Part shown: one piece after another, positions 23,133 to 33,098 of the stretch
How positions within the stretch are numbered: the first letter of the stretch is position 1
How the letters are laid out: each line of letters starts with the position of its first letter
Made by a program: the position numbers and the translations under genes
The notes under the pieces: generated by a model
The model's input: only the letters and a program-made list of their open reading frames with translations
What the model was told of the DNA's origin: nothing
The model's database searches: none
Origin: Trichosporon coremiiforme
Lineage: Eukaryota; Basidiomycota; Tremellomycetes; Trichosporonales; Trichosporonaceae
Direction: 5' to 3'
NCBI GenBank assembly: GCA_039545355.1
Contig: BCJJ01000027.1
Location: 186,001-250,000, forward strand
Length of the DNA: 64,000 nt

Positions 23133-24684
23133 TTACATGCCGTCCGGGAAGTCCCAATCGGCCGCTTCGGCGTCGAGCATTGCCTCGTATTCCTCAACTG
23201 TCATTCCCGGCTCCTCTGCACTTGGCTGGTCCGCTGAGGACGCACCCTTGCTCTCTGCTACTGGCTCCGTCTCCTGCAGCTCTGCGCTCTCTGCAGGCTT
23301 CGTGTTCTCTCCTTTGTCCACCTTGAGCCGCTTACTCCGTAGTACGGAGCCGTCAGTCTGGTCCCCAGCATCCGGCTCGGTGCCCCGCGCAGGAGCCTCG
23401 GCCACCTTCATGTTTTCCCCGCCATTCGGCTCAGCTTCAGCCTCGGCGTCCGCGATCTTGTCCTTCATCGTCTCCAGAATCTTGGCAACAGACAACGTGC
23501 CACGCTGCCCCCAGCCCGTTACATCTGGTTTGAACTGCCCCTGTGTTGTCAGCTGTGATGCGCAGATGCCAGCTTACGTAGAGATGCAGGCCGACACGGT
23601 CGAGCTCTTGCGGCTCGTACGACTCAGCGACGAGCTGCATCGCGCCCAGCACATGTGGCACAAACGTCTTCAGCGCACGCGTGATATACAGGTACGCCTG
23701 GGAGTTAGCAGAAACCACACCTTCGTAACTCACGACGGAGGGCTCGACAGCCGCTCCCTGCTGGATCGCTCGCCATGTTCCGTCCGGGCGCTCAATGACG
23801 GGGCTGTAGCAGGTAAGAATTTGCGGCATGGGACACCTACATCCTGCTCGTCAGCTTTGAACACTTCGAAATATGGGAAGCTCACTTCGAGTTCATGATG
23901 CTGACCCACGGCTGCGAACTGCCCACGGCCGGCTGCGGCTTGCCCCTCTTCCAGTCCTTTGTCGTGACCTTAGCCTTGAAGTCATGCTCGCCAGGGAGTT
24001 CGCGAATCTCGTCCTCGGCCTCCTTCGCCTGCTGCGCATTCAGTACGTTGCCGAGGAAGAGGGCGTGTTTCAGACTCGAGATGTGCACATGCACCTGCGC
24101 AATCGAGAGCGCCTCTTGCGCATCAAACCCGAGCCGGCGCGCTACGACATACGTCCACGCGCACTTCACCGGTGCCCGGTTTACCGTCACCGTGATTGGG
24201 AGCAGAGCCTGAAGCGTCAGCTATCGAGGGATGACGGGGGAGCATACTTCTGGATCAGTGATTTCGTCAAAGGACAGACTCTCAGGCGCGCGAATCTCGT
24301 CGCCCTGTGGAAGAGGGCGCAGGAGGTCGTCGTCCCGAGTCCGTTTCTTCGTTTTCGCCTGTTGTCAGCTACATGCCAAAGGGGCCAGCTCACTTGTCCA
24401 CTGCCAATTTGCTTCAGCGCGAGCTGGACAGCCTTCCGATCTTCCTTGCTGGGAAGGGCTTCATTTATCATCGACACGGGCATGTCCTTCAGCTTTGCCT
24501 TCGTGTTGTGTCCCGTGTAGCTGCTGTCAGCTACCACCAGACTTCACTTAACTTACGCCTTCGCTGCAAGCGTCATCCCTGCGCGCATCGACACACCGTG
24601 GGAGGACAACAGCTTGAGCCAGTCCTGGAGCCCGAGAACTGCATCATTGGGGATGCTCGACAGGTCCTTCGTCTTTGGAGGCAT
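23133..24684 (-). CDS. Conserved fungal protein of unknown function, seven exons
   Basis: Exons right to left: 24684-24557, 24520-24394, 24358-24248, 24208-23886, 23836-23734, 23697-23578, 23540-23133. All phases agree and give 439 residues. The N-terminus MPPKTKDLSSIPNDAVLGLQ leads into a helical segment. A basic KTKKRTRDDDLLRPLP stretch is followed by a compact fold, ITVTVNRAPVKCAWTYVVA then LGFDAQEALSIAQVHV, which looks like a helix-turn-helix. Next come PWVSIMNSK and a second globular part, TRALKTFVPHVLGAMQLVAE and GWGQRGTL. The tail is acidic and disordered, ending DWDFPDGM. I recall similar proteins across basidiomycetes but no assigned role. The 36-nt intron at 23698-23733 is in frame and stop-free. 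Nuclear function is only a guess from the basic stretch. Confidence 0.8.
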
Positions 24685-25557
24685 CGGCGTTGACTGAACT
24701 GATGGATGGAGGGTTGGACGAAGGAAAGGAGAGAGGATCATCTGGAGCGGAAACATGGTTACGGTTGAGTCACTTCGCGGAGACCCCGCATTCCGCATCA
24801 TCGGTGTCTTCCTCGATACCTGAAGATCTCATGTCAATCGACCGCCGCCTGTGCTCAGCGGTCAGAAGGTAGTCTAGGTGAGATGACCTACACATCTTGC
24901 GGCGCTACAGTGCTTCCCATCCACTGCGCCAGTATCTCAAGGTCTTGCGTCTTGTTTAATACCTCACCTTCCGTCGGAACGTCTTCCTCGAGGGACGCAG
25001 ATCACAACGAAGAGCACTCTCCTCGCCAATCGCGCTCCGTTGCCGAAGCACCAGCGCGCTTTCTACGCCGGCCGATCACACCCTTAGCACATCTCTGACA
25101 GCCACACTCATAGGAAAGAAGCACATTAGCACCGTAACTAGAGCCTCTGCCAGATTTGATTCCCAACGTCCTTCGCTCCTGGTAGTCGTGTCACCCTACG
25201 GCATCTGACTGACCTAGTTGCTCGGCATTCGGAGCTCCGCTGCATTGAGCCCCCTCTGCATGCTATGCAGTGCTGGGGGGGATAATTGGAACTTTAATGG
25301 CGCACGTTGGTGTCATCTTCCGTCAGAAGACAATCGTTTGACGTAAGCACTGTCCCCGTCACCCGTCCTCTCGTCGACTCGCATGATACGTTGCACTGCA
25401 CTGTCGTTAGTGGACGGTTGGTGATGCTCCGCTCCAATGGGCATCATAGATGTCTTGCATCGTAAGGTAATGGCTACAGGGGAGGCGAGCTGAGCAGGAT
25501 CTCTTCAAATGTGTTCTCCGTCGATCGGTCTGCTACGGAGGTTTGTGAGTGACGGAG
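24685..25557. other. Interval without a recognisable gene
   Basis: Upstream of the seven-exon gene and downstream of the cysteine-rich pair. Short frames only. GGGGGG at 25275-25280 is the only simple-sequence feature noted. Confidence 0.45.
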
Positions 25558-25940
25558 CTACGAAAGCGCGGTGAAGGTGGCAGCGACGACAACAGCGAGG
25601 AGCTTCACCTTGGCCCCAGCAGCAGCAGCACTGTTCTTCTTGTCGTTCTTATGCTTGGCCCACATACAGTTCTGCTGGCCCTTGTAGCATGCCGTCCAGT
25701 ACTTGATCTGCTTCTCCGACTTGCTCATGTCGGGGAACATACACACCTCGCAGGTGGCGTTCCAGTCTCCGTGGGCTATGGAGCAGCAGCTCTTCGAGCT
25801 CGGCTCGTACATGTCCGCCGAGTCCCAGGCGAAGCAGTTGTCGATGTCTGTGTCGTAGCTGCAGTCGACGCGGTCGGTGCCGTTGTTAGAATGGCGTTGG
25901 CGCTGGGATTGGCGCTGATGGCGCTGGATGAATCGCGCTT
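25558..25940 (-). CDS. Cysteine-rich tail-hydrophobic protein, paralogue 1 (5' end unresolved)
   Basis: The frame from about 25,940 down to the stop at 25558 encodes DRVDCSYDTDIDNCFAW, a CC pair in KSCCSIAHGDWNATCEVC, then MFPDMSKSEKQIKYW, a C-x7-C, and a C-terminal hydrophobic stretch (VKLLAVVVAATFTALS). That tail suits a GPI-attachment signal or a tail anchor. Cysteine positions and the FPDxSK motif match the neighbouring gene at 26213-26602, so the two are tandem duplicates. There is no ATG in frame at the expected N-terminus, because a TAA interrupts it. An adjacent frame carries a Ser/Ala-rich lead like that of the paralogue. Either an unresolved intron or a frameshifted, decaying copy explains this. 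The first internal ATG is at 25812, inside the cysteine domain. Confidence 0.5.
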
Positions 25941-26212
25941 AATGAGGAGTGGATCGCTCGCGCTAGAGATCTAAGTTGGCTGCGGAAGCGATGCGGTGCG
26001 GTTGATCACCGATGGAGGTATGTAGATCCATCTATCGAGGTGTCGCGTGCTCCTCCCGAAGCCAGAAGCCCGGAGCCCCTTCACGCTACTGGTTCGAGTG
26101 TTATCGTATTACAGATGCATATCTACTACAGCCTGGCATGTCGAAAGTCAGGTAATTTTGTCCGGCGGATCGATTAGAGGGGCATCATCGAGTGGGAGAC
26201 GTTTACAGACGT

Positions 26213-26602
26213 TTACGCCAGAGTGAAGAGAGCCGCGCCAATGCCAAGAGCGACGAGCTGCGTCTTGGGGCCGACAGAGAAGGCGGCGGCGGTCTGCTTG
26301 GGCTCCTCCTGGACCTCGACCATGCAATCGGCGCCTGCGCCCCAGCACTTCATCCACTCCTCGGATTGGTTCTTCGCCTTGGACGGGTCAGGGAAGAAGC
26401 ACGCATCACACTGCGACTTCCAGTTGGCGTTGACCTGGTAGCAGCAGCTCTCCGCGGAGCTGTTGGACTTCTGGGCCCAGCAGTGGGGGCTCGTGTAGGT
26501 GCAGCCAGGGTTGGCGCTATCGTTGCCGAAGCCGGACGGGGCGGCGCTGGCGCTGGGTGCGGGAGCAGCGCTGCTGGGGGCAAGGGAAACGCTCGACGAC
26601 AT
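26213..26602 (-). CDS. Cysteine-rich tail-hydrophobic protein, paralogue 2
   Basis: A 129-residue product from the ATG at 26602. The Ser/Ala/Pro-rich head (MSSSVSLAPSSAAPAPSAS) is followed by a cysteine domain. It contains C-x6-C, CC inside AESCCYQVNANW, CDAC, FFPDPSKAKNQSEEW and C-x7-C. The C-terminus is hydrophobic (TQLVALGIGAALFTLA) and compatible with GPI anchoring. No classic signal peptide precedes it. A splice-acceptor-like CATTAACAG lies two bases before the ATG, so an upstream exon carrying a signal peptide is possible. The six- to eight-cysteine layout suggests a disulfide-bonded secreted surface protein, but the family is not one I recognise. Its tandem neighbour shares the layout. 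Confidence 0.6.
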   Translation of the reverse strand: MSSSVSLAPSSAAPAPSASAAPSGFGNDSANPGCTYTSPHCWAQKSNSSAESCCYQVNANWKSQCDACFFPDPSKAKNQSEEWMKCWGAGADCMVEVQEEPKQTAAAFSVGPKTQLVALGIGAALFTLA

Positions 26603-27410
26603 CGCTGTTAATGGGTGGTCGCGGTAGTGTTCGGCAGCTGGTGATGGATGGTGATGGAGAAATGTAAACAGTGGACAGAGATCAGTACTTTCAAGGCGCC
26701 TAGAGAATGGGGGTAACCACGGGGAAACAGGCAAGTAACGTGACCTCGTCGCTTCTCGTCCATGCAAAGCCCCCACAACGATCAGCAGTCTGAGCTAATC
26801 AATCTTAAGCGAGGCACAGCTGATGCCAAGTGCAATCCCATAAATAGGTGACGTTTGCCCTGGCTGGACAGCTGCTCATTAAATCCGACGCTGCCCAGGG
26901 TCCGTCGGTTCGAGAAGTGGAGCACCACTTTCAGTGCCTGCGGTTATAAAACTCGCCCAAGCCCCGCAATCTTGCCGAACTCTAAGAGCTTCCACCGGCG
27001 CCTTGGCTGAATATCTACGGACAAGGGGTTGAGGAGGATGCTGATGGCGCCGCAATAGCAGATCAGCCGCGGGCGTACGACCAGATCAACTAGCCACCCT
27101 GAGCGATAACCATCGATAGGGCGGCTATCTCACGCTGACTGTTCGTCCCTGGAGAGCTTGACCCTGTCTCCTCGTCTTCAAGGTTCCATCTGCAATCTCT
27201 CTCCAGACTTCGACATCTTCGTGGACTGCAGCCCTTTTCGGCTTGCTTGCATTACGGTGCGCACGTAGATCTCTCCCTCTGCGTGATCTTGTATGTCTCA
27301 GGAGCATGTAAGTTACAGTCAGTCAAGCTCTTTTCCCAGGTACCCCGTTGGATCGAAATGTGGTTAATATCTGCAGAGTACCAAGGAGCAGGGTACTGTG
27401 ATCATCTCCC
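26603..27410. other. Interval without a firm gene
   Basis: It may hold the missing first exon of paralogue 2. A short coding-like frame on the - strand (27125-27307, ending GRTVSVR) lacks any recognisable partner exon. Nothing else is seen. Confidence 0.4.
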
Positions 27411-27989
27411 TCACCACTGGTAAAAGCGGGCTGCTTCGCTGACCTCCAGCGCCAAGTCGATGACGGCGTCGTGCGTAAACTCCATGTTCATCGACAGCGA
27501 GCCGAAGCCACGCTGGATCACGGTGCGAACTTCAGTCGAGCAGCGGGCAGCGTAGCGCTCGACCCTGGAGCGGTACCCGGCGAGCATCACGATGGACATG
27601 ACAAGCGATGTCTGCTCGTTAGACAAGTTACTGACGCAAAGTATACCCACCCGGGGGGACCTCCAGTACGCGAAGAAAAGGGGCGGTTGGAACGGCAGGC
27701 TGTACGCGAAGGCGAGGTAGGCATCGAGCGCGTGGAACAGGAAGATGAGCTTGTTGTGGACGCGCTCCAGCTCATAGCAGATGAGGGTGTGGATCTCGAT
27801 CAGCTCCTGGGCGCTCAGGTAGTCTGCCTCCTCGTCGCCCGACAGATACTCAAACCCGAAGACGGGACAGTCTGCGTGTCAGCGTCTCGGGGCAGTGGCG
27901 AACAGATCACTCATCGGCAGCTCAGGGGAGGAGGTATCGCGGCTCACAGGTGGGATGCTCGGTCTTGTCAGACTCAACGGAAGAGCCAT
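27411..27989 (-). CDS. Small conserved-looking protein, unknown function
   Basis: Three exons model a 166-residue product. The first runs MALPLSLTRPSIPP to ELPM and uses a weak GTGATC donor. The second starts CPVFGFEYLSGDEEADYLS and continues through ELERVHNKLIFLFHALDAY. The third starts TSLVMSIVMLAGYRSRVERY and ends SEAARFYQW. The first intron has the branch and acceptor CGCTGACACGCAG; the second, GTGGGT to CTAACGAGCAG, is 45 nt and phase 0. The middle is mostly helical, with aromatic-rich AFAYSLPFQPPLFFAYW that could be a membrane-embedded or buried segment. No catalytic motif or known domain is recognised. The second and third exons are convincing; exon 1 is tentative. Confidence 0.6.
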
Positions 27990-28436
27990 CGGAGCACCCA
28001 GACACGGGAAGTTAAAATGAACTCTAGGAGGCGCAGTAGTGATGCCTCATCCGCACGCGATCCTTAACTCGCAGTGAAACCAGCGTCCACCATCCTATCA
28101 AGCACGGCCGATCTCGTTCGCAGGTCATGAAACCGCGCCGCGATAGAGCAACGGCGTCGTAAAACCCTTCCAGACAGCATCATGCGTCAGCAACGTCGTC
28201 ATCTTTCTGCTGAATTGACGGAGGAATGACTTATGATTCGATGCAATTCAGATCACGCCGTCTCTCCGAAGCCCCTCAAGATCTCAGACCGTGCGTGCAG
28301 GTTATCCTGACAAGCGAGCCGCGCCGAACACGTTCCCATGCTGAGTGAATGTTCGAGAATGTCGCACAGTTTTGAACGAGGCTAATCCGCAGGGGAGTTG
28401 CGAAGAGGAAAAGGGCGTAGATAAGCCAAAAACTCT
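27990..28436. other. Interval without a recognisable gene
   Basis: Lies between the 166-residue gene and the tRNA. Only short frames are present. Confidence 0.45.
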
Positions 28437-28521
28437 TGGAGAATCGGTGAATCGAACACCGGTTTCAGACAGATCGAGGCAGTCCTGCGAAGTCCGCGTC
28501 TTACCACTAGACGAATTCCCC
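28437..28521 (-). tRNA. tRNA-Ala(CGC) with a short intron
   Basis: Read on the - strand it folds as a full cloverleaf. The acceptor stem GGGGAAT pairs with ATTCTCC and contains the G3:U70 wobble pair that marks alanine tRNAs, followed by discriminator A. The D arm is GTCT-AGTGGTA-AGAC. The anticodon stem is CGGAC/GTCTG with loop T-T-CGC-A interrupted by about 14 nt, the position of a canonical nuclear tRNA intron. The variable loop is AAAC. The T arm is CGGTG-TTCGATT-CACCG. The anticodon CGC reads GCG codons, which fits a GC-rich genome. CCA is not encoded. Exact intron edges could shift by a base or two. Confidence 0.9.
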
Positions 28522-29614
28522 GATTGGAGATAGTGGAATGATCCTGTCCGCCCGCGCTGGCGGCGCTGATAGCCCCGGGTGTGTTGTGATGACTTCTCGA
28601 AGAATTCTCGCAGCTCTGTGAGCCATGGTGCACGTTGGCTCTTCAATGTCGGTGGTTGTGAGGCGGAAAGGAAGCAGCCGCGAAATCAAAGTGGCACCTG
28701 ATTGACGATCCGTTGTCTTACCCCAAATTGTGTCGTGCTTCATCCGTGAAAGGCAGGAGTACGCAGCCTCGTACGCATCGGAGACGATTACCGTCCGTCC
28801 TCGCGTCCTCTGGAATGAACGGCGCGTTCGGACGACCATCGCCGATCAGTAGGCGACATGGCGGTATGGCGGATAAGCTGGCGGATTTTGGCGCCGTCGG
28901 CTGGCATGCCCAGACGATGCATGGAATGCCACTCCGACTCTCGTACTCTGACCGTTTACCGCTTAGATATCGGCTGTCTCTTGTTCGCTGCATGCTCTGC
29001 CCAACTGTTCGACCCAAGGCGCAAGACTGCAGACGCCTCGTCACTGGCGGCGCACATATGGTGCGGCGGCCATAGCTCATGGCGCTCGGGATGCAGAGGC
29101 GGTGGCGATCACTGACATCTGACTACCTGGCCGTCTGGACTACTGACTCAAGATCCGCAGAAACAGCTCAACTCGCGCAGAGTCAAAGACAGACTTCTCG
29201 ATACCTGGCGGTGAGACCGTGACGGATGCGCAACGGAAACTATACATCGAAAACCAACGCATATCGCACATGCGCGCTCCCTCGCACCCACTCCGATAAG
29301 AACGTGCAATCGGACCCAAACTGCAGGCCGGCCAGGCCAATACCGCCCTCAATAGCCGGCCGGCGGCTATCGGAGCCGCTCAACCCCGCACGACAAGCAA
29401 TTGCCCGCCTGACTATGCGTTATTGCATATCGCGCGCACGCTGGGTGAGACACACTCGACGTCGGACGATGTGCAGCGTAACGCTGGTCTCACATTGTCT
29501 GACACGGTGTCCATGGAATACGTCTCCCGGAGCGGTTATTGACTCGGACGGAACTTCAGACTCTCATATTCACTCAATAAGCGCACGGTACAAACTACCA
29601 GGCCAATCCCCTCC
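28522..29614. other. 1.1-kb interval without a recognisable gene
   Basis: Overlapping frames of about 120 codons exist on both strands without start context, introns or family resemblance. No RNA gene beyond the neighbouring tRNA is seen. Confidence 0.45.
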
Positions 29615-30673
29615 TTAGAACTCGTTCTTGAGCTCACGCAGCTTGTTCATGACCTTGACGGGGTCCTTCTCGCCAGTCCTGTGTCTGTTGGGTCAGCGGC
29701 GAAAGCATCACAATACCCACTGAGCCTCCGGCGTGTCAAGACGCATGAAGACGTTCCACTGCTTCTCGTCGCCGATCGTCGACTTGCCCGTGGTGCAGTC
29801 GCTCGCCTGCGCGTTCGAAAGGAGCCTGCAGTTAGCTAATGTCGGGTCAGTCCCAGCGTACCTCTTGATGGCTTCGTTGTGCGGCTCAATGTGATGGCCG
29901 AACTTGGCGGAGCCGGTCGTGTACTCGTGCCCGTTGAACACGAGCGTGTCCTCCGGCAACTTGCCGAGCTTGGTAAGGGCGTCGTGCATCTCCTGCGCGG
30001 TGCCTGCATGTCAGCTGATACCCCAATCAACCAAGCTCACCTTCGAAGAAGCGACCGCAGCCAGCGAGGAAGAGCGTGTCACTGTGACGTTAGCTATTCC
30101 AATCACGAACACAGAGCAGCTGAGCACATACCCGGTGAAGACACCCCGCTGGCCCGTCTTCTTGTCCTCGACGTAGAAGCAGATCGAGTCCTGCGTGTGG
30201 CACGGCGTGGAGAGGCATCTACTGTCAGCTGGAAGAGCAGGACACGGCTAGCTCACTTGACGTGGATGCCACCTATGTCAAACTCATCACCGTCCTTGAC
30301 GATCTCGTTCGCGCCGGGCGCCTTGTCAGAGCCGGCGTACACTTTGATCCCCGGGTGCAGCTTGAGCTGCCCTGTCAGCTGTTAGTCCATGAATGAAAGC
30401 TTACGAATGCCTCATTGCCACCGGAGTGGTCGAAGTGGTGATGCGTCGTGATCAGCCTAGTCACCTGAGACATGTCAGCTTGGCACCGGAGTCGCGCAGC
30501 TCACGTTGGCGCCGTGGTCCTTCGCGGCCCGGTCGATCTTGGGTGCATCATACGGGTCGACGACGGCCGTCTCGCCGCTGTCGTCCATGAGGCTCGGAAT
30601 CAGCTTCGTCTGAAGCAGAAGCTTACAGATACATCCAGTTGTCGGACCTGGCCTGGACAGGAATGACCTTCAT
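29615..30673 (-). CDS. GLO2: Hydroxyacylglutathione hydrolase (glyoxalase II)
   Basis: Hydrolyses S-lactoylglutathione to lactate and glutathione in methylglyoxal detoxification. Nine small exons. The first four, read right to left, are 30673-30627, 30592-30505, 30464-30405 and from 30366; the last ends at 29615. The start MKVIPVQARSDNWMYL joins LMDDSGETAVVDPYDAP across a 34-nt intron, restoring the family N-terminus. The metallo-beta-lactamase core is present: THHHFDHSGGN (THxHxDH), CLSTPCHTQDSICF (metal His), GDTLFLAGCGRFFEG (bridging Asp) and FNGHEYT (His). A C-terminal helical domain contains HNEAIKR and LLSNAQASD and ends DPVKVMNKLRELKNEF. No mitochondrial presequence is visible, so a cytosolic form is likely. 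Confidence 0.93.
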
Positions 30674-31948
30674 GTTGTTTCTGGCTGTCAGCTGGTGGTA
30701 TGCTGCGAAGCTTACGCTGAGGTGGTTGAGAATTGCCTTGATCTGTTGAGAGTGGCGAAGGCTAGACGTCTGGCGAACATACCCGTGGTTATGGCGTCGA
30801 TGACAGTCGCAGCGTCGATTAGTGGCCAGCGTTGCTCGGGTGGGCACGGCCTCCACTTCAAACTTGGGACTGGGTCGGCTTGGTTGATTGCGTCAGAGGC
30901 GCGAGAGGCGGTTGCGTGAGTAGTGAGAACTTGGCAGCGGATCACGTGACAGTCCGGGCACATGGCACATTACAGAGTGAGGGCCGAAAGCGAATCTAGC
31001 CATTTCACAGAAGAGCGTCGCACGCAGCGCAAGAAAGGAAGGGACGGCCTTGTTTCGTCGTGTCCGAAAAGCTTTAGCTTGAGACCCGAGGGAGCGGAGG
31101 CTGTTGCAGGCGGGCGGCCAGAGACGTGGTATGCACAGAGGCTAAAGGGCGACCTTCCCTGAAATCGTCCTCTAGTCTCGGCTTGGAAGGGTTATTCATA
31201 CGACTCGGACCAGCGCCGCGCCTCCGCGCCCAGGCTTTGCAGGCTTTCGCGGACTGCTGCAAGGCAGCGCAAGCACGCGTGGACCCACCAGAACAACACG
31301 CCCGCGACACCAGCCAAAGCAGCCAGAGCCAGCCAGAGCCTCGGGCCCAAGCGCGCGGCGCGACTGCCCTTTCATCTCTGGCGCAGCATCTGACGCCTCG
31401 GCCGCGGGGCTGCTGCGCTACCTGCGTCGCTTGCACTGCCCTCCACTGCCATCAACACTGGCCAGTCGTCCGGGTCGATCAAAATTGGGGCTCACGGCCC
31501 AGCCTTCTCCCGCGGCCAATCTTCTACACCTGCCTGGGCCTTGGACCTGGACTAAGCTGGGCTGGCTGGGCTTGTTTGCGCTACCGCTACCTGCGCCGGT
31601 GTGGGCACTCTGGGCGCAGTGTACGCACTACTTGATTTTCTCACAGCATCAACTCTATCGCCGTCCTCCTTAACTTGACTCCTTCTCAGTACACAACCGA
31701 CTCCGGACGGTCATCTGCCAGACCTCAAGGTTAATCCAACACTCGACACTCGTTTCCCATCATTCTCTTCTTCACCATCATAACATCACTTCCCTGTAGC
31801 TTGTGATCTTCATTGCTGTTTTCGATACGCAGACGACGACGTACGACGCACGATCAACACACCACCCCGTACCCCGCATTCGAATCCTTCCCTGTCTGTC
31901 TTGGTCTCAACTTTGCCCGCAACTCTTTGCGACAACAAACTGCCCGTC
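30674..31948. other. Intergenic interval with pyrimidine-rich leader at its right end
   Basis: Holds the divergent promoters of the glyoxalase II gene and of the gene starting at 31949. The last roughly 300 bp are rich in CT runs, as fungal 5' leaders often are. A 169-codon + frame at 31126-31635 is repetitive Gln/Ser/Ala and I do not regard it as a gene. Confidence 0.45.
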
Positions 31949-32626
31949 ATGAGCTTCTTCAAGAACAAGCTGAGCCGGGGCCACTCGATGCGTGTGCCTG
32001 CTGACGAGGTGAGTGTCCATCGTTATCAGCAGCGAACCCCTTGTCATAGAAACGCACCAGCTGACGTTCCTCAGCGGCCGCCACGTACGAAGTTGTCGTC
32101 TCTTCTTCCCTTCGGCTCGTCTCGGCGGGCTGGGCGGCCGGTGTCGCCTCTGTCTCCGCTCTCGACGGGAGGCGTGCGCGAAGCAGCCTCGGCGGCCGGC
32201 GCAACGCTGCGCGGCGGCCTGCAGAAGCGCAAGGGCTCGACGTACCAGCAGACGTACCACCACCTTGACGCAGACCAGGAGCTACCGCAGGAGTGGGCAC
32301 CACTGCCGCTGCAGTTCGTGCAGGACGACTTTGCGTACTACTCGCGCGACTGGAACCACTACGAGAGCGACCGGGTGTCGCGCGAGACCCGGCGGGCGCG
32401 CGAGGCTGACCGCCTGAACCGCAGCGCCACGATGCGCGCGCGTCCGAAGCCACGCATGCCGACCGAAGACTCAACGATGACTAGGAGCTCGTCGGACCGC
32501 CAGCTGACACAGCTCGGCAGCAACAACCCCTTCAACCCCCACGGGACGGTGCGCCGCGGCGGCGCGCCCCGCACCCCGCGAGTGCCGCCCCCGAAACCCG
32601 TCTGGGTCCAGTTCGAGGACGAGTGA
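31949..32626 (+). CDS. Basic low-complexity protein, unknown function
   Basis: Exon 1 is 31949-32008, starting MSFFKNKLSRGHSMRVPADE; exon 2 is 32075-32626. The 66-nt intron (GTGAGT to CTGACGTTCCTCAG) contains no in-frame stop and would add 22 residues if retained. The spliced product has 203 residues. A central block is unusually aromatic and acidic (YHHLDADQELPQEWAPLPL, FAYYSRDWNHYESD). It is flanked by Arg/Ser-rich and Pro-rich segments ending KPVWVQFEDE. No domain is recognised. The overall pattern suggests a cytoplasmic or nuclear adaptor with short linear motifs. Confidence 0.6.
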   Translation: MSFFKNKLSRGHSMRVPADEVSVHRYQQRTPCHRNAPADVPQRPPRTKLSSLLPFGSSRRAGRPVSPLSPLSTGGVREAASAAGATLRGGLQKRKGSTYQQTYHHLDADQELPQEWAPLPLQFVQDDFAYYSRDWNHYESDRVSRETRRAREADRLNRSATMRARPKPRMPTEDSTMTRSSSDRQLTQLGSNNPFNPHGTVRRGGAPRTPRVPPPKPVWVQFEDE

Positions 32627-33098
32627 TCCTCCGGCTCTAACTCGAGCTGAGCACTCAGCGCACTCGCCGGACCTCAACCTCGCGCCTCGCGTCAGCCAGC
32701 AATGAAAACCGACACGTCTGTGCTCTCTCTCGCCCTGCTCGCCCTGCGCAGACGCGCAGCACACCGGCCCGCAGCTAGGGCAAGATCGTGCCTGCTAGTG
32801 CCGATTGCACGCCCACCCTGTATCAGCGCACCGACACCGAGCTGCCCTAGCCTCCACCATCGGCCGCTAGGATGCTCTGTCTCTCACCTCTGTACACCAT
32901 CCTGTACACCATCCTGTACACCAGCTCTCTAGCTCTACGGACACTCACGTGCCATGTAACTACCATTCCATAGACATAGACCTGTCATGCCACAGCCACA
33001 GCACATGTTCCCGCATTGCAAAGAAGATTATCGCATACAAGTACAAGCTTCTACTCTACACGGTAAATGTCTATCGGGTCGTCGGTGTCGCGGATCGC
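32627..33098. other. Convergent 3' flank with a 12-bp tandem repeat
   Basis: Lies between two converging stops. Contains the repeat TGTACACCATCC at 32891-32923 (2.75 copies). No gene is seen. Confidence 0.5.
32891..32923. repeat. Tandem repeat, 12-bp unit TGTACACCATCC
   Basis: Two exact units and a nine-base partial third. Confidence 0.8.

Noticed and set aside
27471..28067. 198-codon + strand frame opposite the small 27.4-28.0 kb gene
   Set aside because: The - strand has family-like helical sequence and a consistent intron; the + frame has neither.
31126..31635. 169-codon + frame between glyoxalase II and the 203-residue gene
   Set aside because: Low-complexity Gln/Ala/Ser translation, overlapped by an antisense frame of similar length, with no start context or introns.
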